The position numbers and the translations under genes are program-made. Below are positions 1 to 8,163 of a stretch of 64,000 nt of DNA, in pieces (the first letter of the stretch is position 1; each line of letters starts with the position of its first letter). The notes beneath the pieces were generated by a model. It worked only from the letters and a program-made list of their open reading frames with translations. It ran no database searches and had not been told where the DNA came from. Origin of the DNA: Agromyces sp. S2-1-8 (GTDB lineage: Bacteria > Actinomycetota > Actinomycetes > Actinomycetales > Microbacteriaceae); NCBI RefSeq assembly GCF_021129215.1, contig NZ_JAJOLP010000001.1, positions 62,001 to 126,000 of the forward strand, given 5' to 3'.

Positions 1-298
1 CGAGGGGCTCGCCGGCCTCGACGGGCTCGTCTGCGCGAACGACCTGCTCGCGATCGGCGCACTGCGTGCGTTCCGCGAGGCGGAGGTCGACGTGCCGGGG
101 CAGGTCGCCGTCGTCGGCTGGGACGACTCCCCAGAGTCGGCGTACGCCGCCCCGGCCCTGACGAGCATCGCGCCCGACCTCGCCGAGATCGCCCGCCTCG
201 CAGTCGCCTCGGTGCTGCGCCTCGTCGACGACCCGCACGCGCCGCCCCGCGTCGAGCAGGCGCCGTACCGGCTCGTCGTGCGCGAGTCGGCGCCGTAG
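1..298 (+). CDS. LacI-family transcriptional regulator, C-terminal fragment (5' end outside window)
   Basis: The reading frame is open from base 2 and stops at TAG 296-298, so only about 98 C-terminal residues are seen. They show the end of a periplasmic-binding-protein-like effector domain: CANDLLAIGALRAF, then VAVVGWDDSPES, then a final TSIAPDLAEIARLAV segment, the usual order in LacI/GalR regulators. The DNA-binding domain is off the window, so target and ligand cannot be told. The gene converges with the LacI gene at 387-1394. An 18-bp palindrome lies between the two stops. Confidence 0.85.
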   Translation, partial: EGLAGLDGLVCANDLLAIGALRAFREAEVDVPGQVAVVGWDDSPESAYAAPALTSIAPDLAEIARLAVASVLRLVDDPHAPPRVEQAPYRLVVRESAP

Positions 299-362
299 CC
301 GCAGCCGGTGAAGAGCACCGACGCGCAGCTCGTCGTCGTCACGGTGCGCGAACTGCTGCCCC

Positions 363-380
363 GGCGCGCCGCGGCGCGCC
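363..380. terminator. Perfect 18-bp GC palindrome between convergent genes
   Basis: Two GGCGCGCC octamers flank a central GC, so the 18 bases are their own reverse complement. It sits 65 bases after one stop codon and 7 bases after the other, between converging genes. No T-run follows. A bidirectional terminator is inferred; with a self-complementary octamer in each arm it may also be merely a GC-rich palindrome. Confidence 0.4.
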
Positions 381-386
381 CTGCCC

Positions 387-1394
387 TCACCCGGCGGTCG
401 AGGCCCGCACCACGAGTTCGGGCTGGAACACCACCTGCTCGGGCGTGAAGTCGTCGTCGGCGTCGGCCTCGCGCAGCAGCAGGTCGACGGCGGTGTGCCC
501 GATGAGGGCGGCGGGCTGCCGGATCGACGAGAGCGGCACGACCGCGGCGGCCGCGAAGTCGATGTCGTCGTAGCCGATGAGCGCGATGTCGCCGGGCACC
601 TTCGCGTCGCCGCGCATCACGAGGGCCTGCAGCACGCCCATCGCGAGCAGGTCGTTCGCGGCGAACACGGCGTCGGGCCGCTCGGCCGCGGGGCGCGCGC
701 GCAGCACCTCGCCCGCGGCACGCCCCTGCAGCACGGTGAGGTTCTCGGTGGGCACGACCTCGAGCGAGGCATCCGGCACCTCGGCGACGGCTCGCCGGGC
801 GCCCTCGAGGCGGTCGGCGACCTGGCGGATGCTCTCGGGTCCGCCGACGAACGCGATGCGCCGCCGGCCGAGCCCGAGCAGGTGCTCGGCGGCGAGCCGG
901 CCACCGGCGATGTCGTCGACCGCGACCGACGAGAAGCTGCGGTCGTGGGCCTGCCGGTCGACGAGCACGACCGGGGTGCCGCGGTCGCGGAGACGCTGCA
1001 GCCTCGGCAGGTCGTCGGCGAGCGGCGAGATGAGCACGCCGTGCACGCGCTGCTCCTCGAAGAGGTCGACGTAGACGCGTTCGCGTTCGATGTCCTCGTC
1101 GCTCGTGCCGAGCAGCACCGTTAGTCCGGCGTCGGCGGCGCGGGTCTCGGCGCCGCGGGCGACCTCCGTGAAGAACGGGTTGCGCACGTCGAGCACGACG
1201 AAGCCGATCGACCGGCTGCGTCCGGCTCGCAGCTGGCGGGCGGCGTCGTTGCGCACGAAGCCGAGCTCCTCGATCGCGGCGAGCACCCGCTCGACGGTCG
1301 CGGGGGCCACCTTGTCGGGGCGGTTGAGCACGTTCGAGACGGTGCCGACCGAGACCGACGCGGCGGCCGCGACGTCGCGAACACTGACTGCCAT
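387..1394 (-). CDS. LacI-family repressor of the L-rhamnose operon
   Basis: 335-aa LacI/GalR regulator. The N-terminal helix-turn-helix reads VRDVAAAASVSVGTVSNVLN (residues about 5-24), followed by the hinge helix and an effector domain with the usual FAANDLLAMGVLQAL and IGYDDIDFA segments. It is divergent from the rhamnose importer operon. Three copies of a TGAATCGATTCA-type operator lie in the shared region, one 48 bp from its own start, which suggests autoregulation as well as repression of the operon. The likely inducer is L-rhamnose or a catabolic intermediate; this is inferred from position only. The ATG start is preceded by an AGGAGGAA-like ribosome-binding site. Confidence 0.88.
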   Translation of the reverse strand: MAVSVRDVAAAASVSVGTVSNVLNRPDKVAPATVERVLAAIEELGFVRNDAARQLRAGRSRSIGFVVLDVRNPFFTEVARGAETRAADAGLTVLLGTSDEDIERERVYVDLFEEQRVHGVLISPLADDLPRLQRLRDRGTPVVLVDRQAHDRSFSSVAVDDIAGGRLAAEHLLGLGRRRIAFVGGPESIRQVADRLEGARRAVAEVPDASLEVVPTENLTVLQGRAAGEVLRARPAAERPDAVFAANDLLAMGVLQALVMRGDAKVPGDIALIGYDDIDFAAAAVVPLSSIRQPAALIGHTAVDLLLREADADDDFTPEQVVFQPELVVRASTAG

Positions 1395-1441
1395 GGCCGT
1401 TCCTCCTCGTTTCGCACCGGCCCCGTCGGGTCGCTCGGCGT

Positions 1442-1453
1442 TGAACCGATTCG
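1442..1453. promoter_or_regulatory. LacI-type operator, copy 1 (repressor-proximal)
   Basis: TGAACCGATTCG matches the perfect palindrome at 1562-1573 at 10 of 12 positions and keeps the central CG typical of LacI-family operators. It lies 48 bp upstream of the minus-strand repressor gene. Autoregulation is inferred. Confidence 0.55.
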
Positions 1454-1493
1454 ATCATGACATCGAATCCGGACCGTGAGCGGCGCGCGATAT

Positions 1494-1505
1494 TGATTCG
1501 TTTCA
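1494..1505. promoter_or_regulatory. LacI-type operator, copy 2, inside a 22-bp dyad
   Basis: TGATTCGTTTCA matches copy 3 at 10 of 12 positions. It is embedded in a longer perfect inverted repeat at 1489-1510 (arms GATATTGA and TCAATATC, six-base centre). The site lies just upstream of the -35 box of the rhamnose operon promoter, where repressor binding could affect both divergent promoters. Confidence 0.55.
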
Positions 1506-1515
1506 ATATCGTGAC

Positions 1516-1545
1516 TTGACCACTCGTGCGACCTGACCTTACAGT
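1516..1545 (+). promoter_or_regulatory. Sigma-70-type promoter of the rhamnose operon
   Basis: -35 TTGACC (1516-1521), 18-bp spacer, -10 TACAGT (1540-1545). Transcription would start near 1552, about ten bases before the perfect operator at 1562-1573, so a bound repressor would block elongation. Confidence 0.55.
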
Positions 1546-1561
1546 AACCATGCATCGATTT

Positions 1562-1573
1562 TGAATCGATTCA
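1562..1573. promoter_or_regulatory. LacI-type operator, copy 3 (perfect palindrome)
   Basis: TGAATCGATTCA is a perfect 12-bp palindrome with a central CG. It lies between the predicted transcription start and the GTG at 1629, the classic roadblock position. It is the strongest of three related sites in the interval. Confidence 0.65.
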
Positions 1574-1628
1574 TAGCAGATTCACTGCAGAGCGATCCCC
1601 CCGCTCCCACCTCGACGAGGAGGCCCCC

Positions 1629-3176
1629 GTGTCGGACACCCCGCGCATGACGGCGGACACCCCGCCCGCCCCCGCGGCGACCCCGCCCATGCTCGAACTC
1701 GAGAACGTCGCGAAGTCGTTCGGCGCCGTCGTCGCGCTGCGCTCCGGAAGCCTGCGGCTCGAGCGCGGCTCGATCCACGCGCTCATCGGCGAGAACGGCG
1801 CCGGCAAGTCGACGCTCGTGAAGATCGTCGCCGGGCTCTACCGCCGCGACGCCGGCGACTTCCGCCTCAACGGCGAGTCGGTCGACTTCGGCTCGACCGC
1901 CCAGTCGAAGGCCGCGGGCATCGCGGTCATCTACCAGGAGCCGACGCTCTTCCCCGACCTCACGGTCACCGAGAACGTCTTCATGGGCCGCCAGCCCGTC
2001 GGCCGGTTCGGCCGCATCGACCGCAAGGCCATGCGCGCCGAGGTCGAGCAGCTGTTCGCCCGGCTCGGCGTCGGCATCGACCCCGACCGGCCGGCCGAGG
2101 GCCTCTCGATCGCCGACCAGCAGGTCATCGAGATCGCGAAGGCGGTCTCGCTCGACGCGCGCGTGCTCATCATGGACGAGCCGACCGCCGCGCTCTCGGG
2201 CGTCGAGGTCGACCGACTCTTCCAGATCGCCCGCAGCCTGCGCGACGAGGGCCGCGCGCTCCTCTTCATCTCGCACCGCTTCGACGAGGTGTTCGCGCTC
2301 TGCGACACCGTCACGGTCATGCGCGACGGCGCCTACATCGCGACGACGCCCATCGGCGAGACCACGGTCGACGGGCTGGTCCGCCAGATGGTCGGCCGCG
2401 ACGTGACCGACCTCTTCCCCAAGCTCCCGGCCGAGATCCGCGAGCCGCTGCTCGAGGTCGAGGGGCTGTCGAGCCCGTTGTTCCACGACATCTCGTTCAC
2501 GGTCCGCGCGGGCGAGATCGTCGGCCTCGCCGGCCTCGTCGGCGCCGGCCGCAGCGAGGTGGCGCGCGCGGTCTTCGGCGTCGACGCCTACGACGAGGGC
2601 ACGGTGCGGCTGGGCGGGCGGGCGATTCCGAAGAACCGGCCGGATGCCGCGATGCGGGCCGGTCTCGCACTCGTTCCCGAAGACCGCCGCAAGCAGGGGC
2701 TCGTGCTCGAGTCATCCGTCGCCCGCAACGTCACGCTCGCCATCCGCGAGACGATCGCGAAGGCCGGCCTCATCACCTCCGGCATGGAGAACCGTGCCGC
2801 GAAGGAGTGGGCGAGCCGGCTCGAGGTCAAGACGAACGCGCTGTCGACCGTGGCCGGCACGCTCTCGGGCGGCAACCAGCAGAAGGTCGTGCTCGGCAAG
2901 TGGCTCGCGACCGAGCCGAGGGTGCTCATCATCGACGAACCGACCCGCGGCATCGACATCGGCACGAAGTCCGAGGTGCACCGGCTGCTCTCCGAGCTCG
3001 CGGGCCGCGGCATGGGCATCCTCATGATCTCGTCCGAGCTGCCCGAGGTGCTCGGCATGGCCGACCGCGTGCTCGTCATGCGCGAGGGCCGCATCACCGC
3101 CGAGATCGACCGCGACGACGCGACGAGCGAGAACGTCATGTTCGCCGCGACCCACGCCCAGGGAGCCCACCAGTGA
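1629..3176 (+). CDS. rhaT: Rhamnose ABC importer, double ATPase subunit
   Basis: 515-aa RbsA/RhaT-type ATPase with two fused nucleotide-binding domains that powers sugar import at the inner face of the membrane. Domain 1 has Walker A GENGAGKST (residues 54-62) and Walker B VLIMDEPTAAL, with its signature degenerate as LSIADQQ. Domain 2 has a degenerate Walker A, GLVGAGRSE, an intact LSGGNQQK signature and IIDEPTRGIDIG. Such asymmetry is usual for the family. The GTG start is six bases after a GAGGAGG ribosome-binding site. It is the first gene of the operon, and its stop overlaps the next gene by four bases. Rhamnose as substrate follows from the downstream catabolic genes. Confidence 0.9.
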   Translation: MSDTPRMTADTPPAPAATPPMLELENVAKSFGAVVALRSGSLRLERGSIHALIGENGAGKSTLVKIVAGLYRRDAGDFRLNGESVDFGSTAQSKAAGIAVIYQEPTLFPDLTVTENVFMGRQPVGRFGRIDRKAMRAEVEQLFARLGVGIDPDRPAEGLSIADQQVIEIAKAVSLDARVLIMDEPTAALSGVEVDRLFQIARSLRDEGRALLFISHRFDEVFALCDTVTVMRDGAYIATTPIGETTVDGLVRQMVGRDVTDLFPKLPAEIREPLLEVEGLSSPLFHDISFTVRAGEIVGLAGLVGAGRSEVARAVFGVDAYDEGTVRLGGRAIPKNRPDAAMRAGLALVPEDRRKQGLVLESSVARNVTLAIRETIAKAGLITSGMENRAAKEWASRLEVKTNALSTVAGTLSGGNQQKVVLGKWLATEPRVLIIDEPTRGIDIGTKSEVHRLLSELAGRGMGILMISSELPEVLGMADRVLVMREGRITAEIDRDDATSENVMFAATHAQGAHQ

Positions 3177-4195
3177 CCGCCACCATCGAGAAGACCGCCG
3201 TCACGAAGCGGTTGCACGCCATCGGCGCCGTGCGCGAGTTCGGCATCCTGCTCGCCCTCGCGCTCGTCGTCCTCGCGGCGACGGTCGCGAATCCCAACTT
3301 CCTGTTCAGCGCCGACGGCTGGCGCGACCTGCTGCTGACCCCGTCGATCCTCGTGCTCGTCGCGATCGGCCAGGCGATCGTCATCATCACCCGCAACGTC
3401 GACCTCTCGGTCGGCTCGATCCTCGGCCTCTCCGCCTACCTCACGGGCCGGCTCTTCATCGACCTCCAGGGCATCCCGATCGTCGCGGTCTTCGTGATCG
3501 CGGTCGTGTTCGGGGGCCTCCTCGGCCTCGTCAACGGCGCGCTCGTCGCGTTCGCGAAGGTGCCCGCCATGGTCATCACGCTGGGCACGCTCTACGCCTA
3601 CCGCGGCATCAACGTGCTGTGGACGGGCAGCGACCGCATCAACGCGTCGGACCTGCCGAAGGACTTCCTCGCGCTCGGCACCGGGCAGATCCTCTGGATC
3701 CCGATCCTCACGATCATCGCCGTCGTCGTGCTCGCCGTCACCGGCTGGATCATGAAGAACACCCGCGGCGGCCGCGAGTTCTACGCGATCGGCTCCGACC
3801 CCGCCGCGGCCGAGCTCTACGGCCTGCGCGTGACCCGCCGCCTGCTCATCGCGTTCGTCGTCTCGGGCGCCCTCGCCGGTCTCGCCGGCGTGCTCTACGC
3901 CGCCCGCTACGGCACGATCAACTCGCAGGCGGGTTCGGGCTGGGAGCTCGACGCGGTCGGCGCGGCCGTCATCGGCGGCGTCGCCATCACGGGCGGCGTC
4001 GGCTCGGTGTGGGGCGCCGCGATCGGCGCCTGGCTGCTGCTCACCATCAACCGGGCCCTGCCGATCCTCGGCATCCCCGACTTCTGGCAGCGCGCCGTCG
4101 TCGGCGCGCTCATCATCGGCGCCATCGTGCTCGACCGCGTGCTCGCCGTTCGACAGAGACGCAAGCTCCTCGAGGCGAGGGAGGACGACCGATGA
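3173..4195 (+). CDS. rhaP: Rhamnose ABC importer permease 1
   Basis: 340-aa integral membrane permease of the RbsC/BPD_transp_2 family. It has about nine hydrophobic segments and the family signatures ITRNVDLSVGSILGLSAY, GLVNGALVAFAKVPAMVITLGTL and AVIGGVAITGGVGSVWGA. It forms the membrane channel with the next gene product. The start is GTG at 3173 in a GTGA overlap with the ATPase stop, which implies translational coupling. Its own stop overlaps the next start in the same way. Two distinct permeases in one cluster is the pattern of rhizobial rhamnose importers (RhaPQ). Confidence 0.9.
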   Translation: MTATIEKTAVTKRLHAIGAVREFGILLALALVVLAATVANPNFLFSADGWRDLLLTPSILVLVAIGQAIVIITRNVDLSVGSILGLSAYLTGRLFIDLQGIPIVAVFVIAVVFGGLLGLVNGALVAFAKVPAMVITLGTLYAYRGINVLWTGSDRINASDLPKDFLALGTGQILWIPILTIIAVVVLAVTGWIMKNTRGGREFYAIGSDPAAAELYGLRVTRRLLIAFVVSGALAGLAGVLYAARYGTINSQAGSGWELDAVGAAVIGGVAITGGVGSVWGAAIGAWLLLTINRALPILGIPDFWQRAVVGALIIGAIVLDRVLAVRQRRKLLEAREDDR

Positions 4196-5250
4196 CCGCC
4201 ACGACCACCGCGGCCGCCGCGATCGCGCGCAGCTACCGCGACTACGACCGTCCCCTCTGGCAGCGCGTGCTGCTCACCCGCGAGATGGCGATCATCGCGC
4301 TCGTCGTCCTCGTCTCGGTCGTCGCCGCGGCCACCGTGCGCGGATTCGGGCAGCCGATCACCGTCACCTACCTGCTGCTCGACGTGATGCCGATCCTGCT
4401 CATCGCACTGCCGATGACGCTCGTCATGATCACGGGCGAGATCGACCTCTCGGTCGCGAGCATCGTCGGCCTCTCGAGCGTGCTCACCGGTGTGCTCACC
4501 GCGGGCGGACTGCCGTTCGAGGTCGCCGCCGTCGTCGCGCTCGTGGCCGGCGCGGTGTGCGGCGCGGTCAACGGCTTCCTCGTGACCGTCGTCGGCCTGC
4601 CGTCGCTCGCGGTCACGATCGGCACGCTCGCCCTCTTCCGCGGACTCGCCGTGGGCCTGCTCGGCACGACCGCGATCACCGACTTCCCCGACTTCTGGAC
4701 CGACCTCGCGAAGGCGCGCGTCGGCGGCAGCAACGTTCCGGTCGTGCTGTTCGTGTTCCTCGTGCTGCTCGTCGTGTTCATCGTGCTGCTGCACTTCACG
4801 CCGTTCGGCCGCGGCATCTACGCGATCGGCCTGTCGAAGGCGGCGGCCCGGTTCTCGGGCGTGCACGTCGAGCGCACGAAGTTCGTGCTGTTCGTGCTCG
4901 CCGGCACGATCTCGGCGCTCGCGGGCGTCTTCTACACGCTGCGCTTCGGCAGCGCCCGCGGCGACAACGCGACGGGCCTCGAACTGCAGGTCATCGCCGC
5001 CGTCGTGCTCGGCGGGGTCTCGGTCTTCGGCGGTCGCGGCGCCATCCACGGCGTCATCGCCGGCGTGCTGCTCATCGGCGTGCTCTCGAGTGCGCTGCGG
5101 CTCGCCAACGTCACGAGCGACGTCATCAACATCATCACCGGAGCGCTGCTCGTGCTCTCGGTGGTGGCCACCAGCTTCCTGGCCTGGCTGCGCAAGCGCC
5201 GGAAGGCACCAGGGGGAACACCGCGCATCGAGGCCTCCACAGCAGGGTGA
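4192..5250 (+). CDS. rhaQ: Rhamnose ABC importer permease 2
   Basis: 352-aa RbsC-family permease, paralogous to the preceding one. Signatures are ITGEIDLSVASIVGLSSV, GAVNGFLVTVVGLPSLAVTIGTLAL and VLGGVSVFGGRGAIHGV. It begins with ATG at 4192 in an ATGA overlap. A basic C-terminal tail (LRKRRKAPGG) follows the last membrane segment. It probably pairs with the upstream permease as a heterodimeric channel. A 64-bp gap separates it from the binding-protein gene. Confidence 0.9.
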   Translation: MTATTTAAAAIARSYRDYDRPLWQRVLLTREMAIIALVVLVSVVAAATVRGFGQPITVTYLLLDVMPILLIALPMTLVMITGEIDLSVASIVGLSSVLTGVLTAGGLPFEVAAVVALVAGAVCGAVNGFLVTVVGLPSLAVTIGTLALFRGLAVGLLGTTAITDFPDFWTDLAKARVGGSNVPVVLFVFLVLLVVFIVLLHFTPFGRGIYAIGLSKAAARFSGVHVERTKFVLFVLAGTISALAGVFYTLRFGSARGDNATGLELQVIAAVVLGGVSVFGGRGAIHGVIAGVLLIGVLSSALRLANVTSDVINIITGALLVLSVVATSFLAWLRKRRKAPGGTPRIEASTAG

Positions 5251-5314
5251 CCGGGCCGCGCGAACCGTCGAGGCGATCACTCGTCGACCTCATCCGATGA
5301 AGGGAAGAACAACG

Positions 5315-6355
5315 ATGTTTCAGAAGAAGACCCGCGCCGGTGCGCTGACCGCGGTCGTCGCGGCCGCCGCACTGGTGCTCACCGGCTGCGCCGTCGACAG
5401 CGGCACCGACGGCGGCGGCTCGACCGACGGCGGCGATTCCGCGAACCTCGCGATCACGTTCCTGCCGAAGAACCTCGGCAACCCGTACTTCGACACCTCG
5501 TCGGCGGGCGCCAAGGAGGCCATCACCGAGTTCGACGGCACGTTCGCCGAGGTCGGCCCCGCCGAGGCGACGCCCGACGCGCAGGTGAGCTACATCAACA
5601 CGCTCACCCAGCAGGGCGTCGGCGCGATCGCCGTGTCGGCGAACGACCCCGAGGCCATCTGCGACGCGCTGAACGAGGCCCGCGACGCCGGCATCAAGGT
5701 CGTCACCTTCGACTCCGACACGAACGCCGAGTGCCGCGACCTGTTCATCAACCAGGCCACCGCCGAGGGCATCGCCAAGGTGCAGGTCGACGAGATCACC
5801 GAGCAGATCGGCGACGAGGGCGAGATCGCGATCCTGTCGGCGTCGGCGAACGCGACGAACCAGAACGCGTGGATCGAGCTCATGAAGGAGGAGCTCGCCG
5901 CGAACCACCCGAACGTGAAGCTCGTCGACACCGTCTACGGCGACGACGACGACCAGACCTCGTTCGACAAGACCGCGGCACTGCTGCAGACGCACCCGAA
6001 CCTCAAGGGCATCATCTCGCCCACGACGGTCGGCATCGCCGCGGCGGCCCGTTACCTCTCCACCTCGGAGTACAAGGGCAAGGTCGCGCTGACCGGCCTC
6101 GGCACCCCGAACCAGATGCGCGAGTACGTCGAGGACGGCACCGTCACCTCGTTCGCGCTGTGGAACCCGGCCGACCTCGGCTACCTCGCCGCGTACGCGT
6201 CGAAGGCGCTCATCGAGGGCGAGATCACGGGTGAAGAGGGCGACTCGTTCGAGGCCGGCAAGCTCGGCGACTACGAGGTCGGCGCCGACGGCGTCGTGCT
6301 GCTCGGCGACCCCTACGTGTTCGACGCCGAGAACATCGGCGACTTCGACTTCTGA
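5315..6355 (+). CDS. rhaS: Rhamnose ABC importer, substrate-binding lipoprotein
   Basis: 346-aa extracytoplasmic sugar-binding protein of the ribose/rhamnose type. The N-terminus is a lipoprotein signal, with a basic MFQKKTR, a hydrophobic stretch and lipobox LTGC (Cys25 as lipid anchor), followed by an acidic Gly/Ser linker. The mature domain starts ITFLPKNLGNPYFDTSSAGA and includes VSANDPEAICDALNEARDAGIKVVTFDSD, typical of the family. The ATG at 5315 was preferred to the in-frame ATG at 5297 because an AAGGGAAG ribosome-binding site (5300-5306) lies between them. A strong hairpin follows the stop. Confidence 0.9.
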   Translation: MFQKKTRAGALTAVVAAAALVLTGCAVDSGTDGGGSTDGGDSANLAITFLPKNLGNPYFDTSSAGAKEAITEFDGTFAEVGPAEATPDAQVSYINTLTQQGVGAIAVSANDPEAICDALNEARDAGIKVVTFDSDTNAECRDLFINQATAEGIAKVQVDEITEQIGDEGEIAILSASANATNQNAWIELMKEELAANHPNVKLVDTVYGDDDDQTSFDKTAALLQTHPNLKGIISPTTVGIAAAARYLSTSEYKGKVALTGLGTPNQMREYVEDGTVTSFALWNPADLGYLAAYASKALIEGEITGEEGDSFEAGKLGDYEVGADGVVLLGDPYVFDAENIGDFDF

Positions 6356-6378
6356 GCCGTCGGAACACCGTTGAACGA

Positions 6379-6414
6379 GGGTGCGGGCCGTACCGGTCGG
6401 CACGGCCCGCACCC
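6379..6414 (+). terminator. 13-bp perfect hairpin after the binding-protein gene
   Basis: Arms GGGTGCGGGCCGT (6379-6391) and its exact complement (6402-6414) with a 10-base loop. There is no T-run. It starts 24 bases after the binding-protein stop and 45 bases before the mutarotase start. It may act as a partial terminator or an mRNA 3' stabiliser that keeps binding-protein levels above those of the downstream enzymes. Confidence 0.6.
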
Positions 6415-6458
6415 TCCCCGGCACAGACCGGACCAGATCGAAGAGAGGAGCGCTCGAC

Positions 6459-6857
6459 ATGGCTTCCGAATCGCGCCCCGAGCGCATCTGCTTCCAGCTG
6501 CAGGTCGACCCCGCACGCCTCGACGAGTACCGCGAGCGGCACGCCGCGGTCGACCCCGAGATGCTCCGCGCCATCGAGGCCTCGGGCCGGCGCAACTACT
6601 CGCTGTACCTGCGCGACGACGGCCTGCTCATCGGCACCTACGAGACCGATGACGACGAGGCATCCCAGGCGGCCCTCGCGGCCGACCCGCGCACCGCCGC
6701 ATGGGAGGCGGAGATGGCTCCCTTCTTCGTCGCCCTCGACGGCACCCGCCCCGACCAGGGCGCCCCCCGACTCCCCGAGGTGTTCCACCTCGAAGACCAG
6801 CTCGCACGGCTCGACGCCGATACCGGCGCCGACCCCGCGAGCCCGACGACCCGCTGA
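6459..6857 (+). CDS. rhaM: L-rhamnose mutarotase
   Basis: 132-aa protein of the RhaM family (dimeric alpha/beta ABM-like barrel) that interconverts alpha and beta anomers of L-rhamnose in the cytoplasm. The family pattern is clear: FQLQVDPARLDEYRERH, VDPEMLRAIEASGRRNYSLYLRDDGLLIGTYE, and a WEAEMAPFF segment near the C-terminus. The ATG at 6459 follows an AGAGAGGAG ribosome-binding site at ideal spacing. It is placed between the importer and the isomerase, as expected for the step feeding the isomerase. The C-terminus runs about 25 residues beyond the usual family length of about 105. Confidence 0.9.
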   Translation: MASESRPERICFQLQVDPARLDEYRERHAAVDPEMLRAIEASGRRNYSLYLRDDGLLIGTYETDDDEASQAALAADPRTAAWEAEMAPFFVALDGTRPDQGAPRLPEVFHLEDQLARLDADTGADPASPTTR

Positions 6858-6897
6858 CGCGGCATCCGACCGCCCTTCTCACGAAAGCAGGACCACA

Positions 6898-8064
6898 GTG
6901 AGCATCCTCACCGACGACATCACGGGGCAGCTCGCCGCGCAGGCCATCGAGCTGCCGAGCTGGGCCTTCGGCAACTCCGGCACGCGCTTCAAGGTGTTCA
7001 CGACGCCCGGCACGCCGCGCGACCCGTTCGAGAAGATCGCGGATGCCGCGCAGGTGCACCGCTACACGGCGCTCGCACCGACCGTGGCGCTGCACATCCC
7101 GTGGGACCGCGTCGACGACTACGAGGCGCTGAAGCGGCACGCCGAAGACCACGGCGTCGAACTCGGCACGATCAACTCGAACACCTTCCAGGACGACGAC
7201 TACAAGTTCGGCGCCCTCACCCATGAAGACCCGGCGGTGCGCCGAAAGGCGATCGACCACCACTTCGAGTGCATCGACATCATGCACGCGACCGGCAGCC
7301 GCGACCTCAAGATCTGGCTCGCCGAGGGCTCGAACTACCCGGGCCAGGCCGACCTGCGCGGCCGGCAGGACCGCCTGCACGAGTCGCTGCAGGAGATCTA
7401 CGCCCGGCTCGGCGACCAGCAGCGCCTCGTGCTCGAGTACAAGTTCTTCGAGCCGGCGTTCTACCACACCGATGTCCCCGACTGGGGCACGAGCTACGCG
7501 CAGGTCGCCGCGCTCGGCGAGCAGGCCATGGTCTGCCTCGACACCGGCCACCACGCCCCCGGCACGAACATCGAGTTCATCGTCATGCAGCTGCTGCGCC
7601 TCGGCAAGCTCGGGTCGTTCGACTTCAACTCGCGCTTCTACGCCGACGACGACCTCATCGTGGGCGCCGCCGACCCGTTCCAGCTGTTCCGCATCATCTT
7701 CGAGGTGATCCGCGGCGGCGGCTTCAACCACCCCGACGTCGCGTTCATGCTCGACCAGTGCCACAACGTCGAAGACAAGGTGCCGGGCCAGATCCGCTCG
7801 GTGCTCAACGTGCAGGAGATGACGGCGCGCGCCCTGCTCGTCGACGCCGAGGCGCTGCGCGCTGCGCAGGTCTCGGGCGACGTGCTCGAGGCCAACCGCG
7901 TCTTCATGGACGCCTTCTACACCGACGTGCGTCCCGCCCTCGCCGAGTGGCGCGAGTCGCGGGGCCTGCCCGCCGACCCCATGCGGGCGTTCGCCGAGTC
8001 GGGCTACCTGCAGCAGATCGCGGCCGACCGCGTCGGCGGCGTGCAGGCCGGCTGGGGCGCGTAG
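6898..8064 (+). CDS. rhaI: L-rhamnose isomerase (RhaI type)
   Basis: 388-aa TIM-barrel isomerase converting L-rhamnose to L-rhamnulose. It resembles the Pseudomonas stutzeri-type RhaI rather than the E. coli RhaA type. Recognisable segments are FGNSGTRFKVFTTPGTPRDP at the N-terminus, metal-ligand regions LVLEYKFFEPAFYHTD and VCLDTGHHAPGTNIEF, and FDFNSRFYADDDLIVGAADPFQLF. The GTG at 6898 is preceded by AGCAGGA. It follows the mutarotase by 40 bp and precedes the aldolase/dehydrogenase, the standard operon order in actinobacteria. Confidence 0.92.
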   Translation: MSILTDDITGQLAAQAIELPSWAFGNSGTRFKVFTTPGTPRDPFEKIADAAQVHRYTALAPTVALHIPWDRVDDYEALKRHAEDHGVELGTINSNTFQDDDYKFGALTHEDPAVRRKAIDHHFECIDIMHATGSRDLKIWLAEGSNYPGQADLRGRQDRLHESLQEIYARLGDQQRLVLEYKFFEPAFYHTDVPDWGTSYAQVAALGEQAMVCLDTGHHAPGTNIEFIVMQLLRLGKLGSFDFNSRFYADDDLIVGAADPFQLFRIIFEVIRGGGFNHPDVAFMLDQCHNVEDKVPGQIRSVLNVQEMTARALLVDAEALRAAQVSGDVLEANRVFMDAFYTDVRPALAEWRESRGLPADPMRAFAESGYLQQIAADRVGGVQAGWGA

Positions 8065-8072
8065 GCCCGCCA

Positions 8073-8093
8073 CGAGGCATCCGGGATGCCTCG
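8073..8093. repeat. 10-bp inverted repeat of the GAGGCATCC word
   Basis: CGAGGCATCC, one G, then its exact reverse complement. It lies 8 bases after the isomerase stop. This is the only place in the window where the over-represented GAGGCATCC/GGATGCCTC word occurs as a dyad (see findings). It could form a small hairpin; a terminator role is uncertain. Confidence 0.5.
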
Positions 8094-8163
8094 GCAGGCC
8101 CACGAACCGACGGCGTCGCGGCCCGCCCGACCACCGAACCCCACAGATCTCGAAGGAACCACC

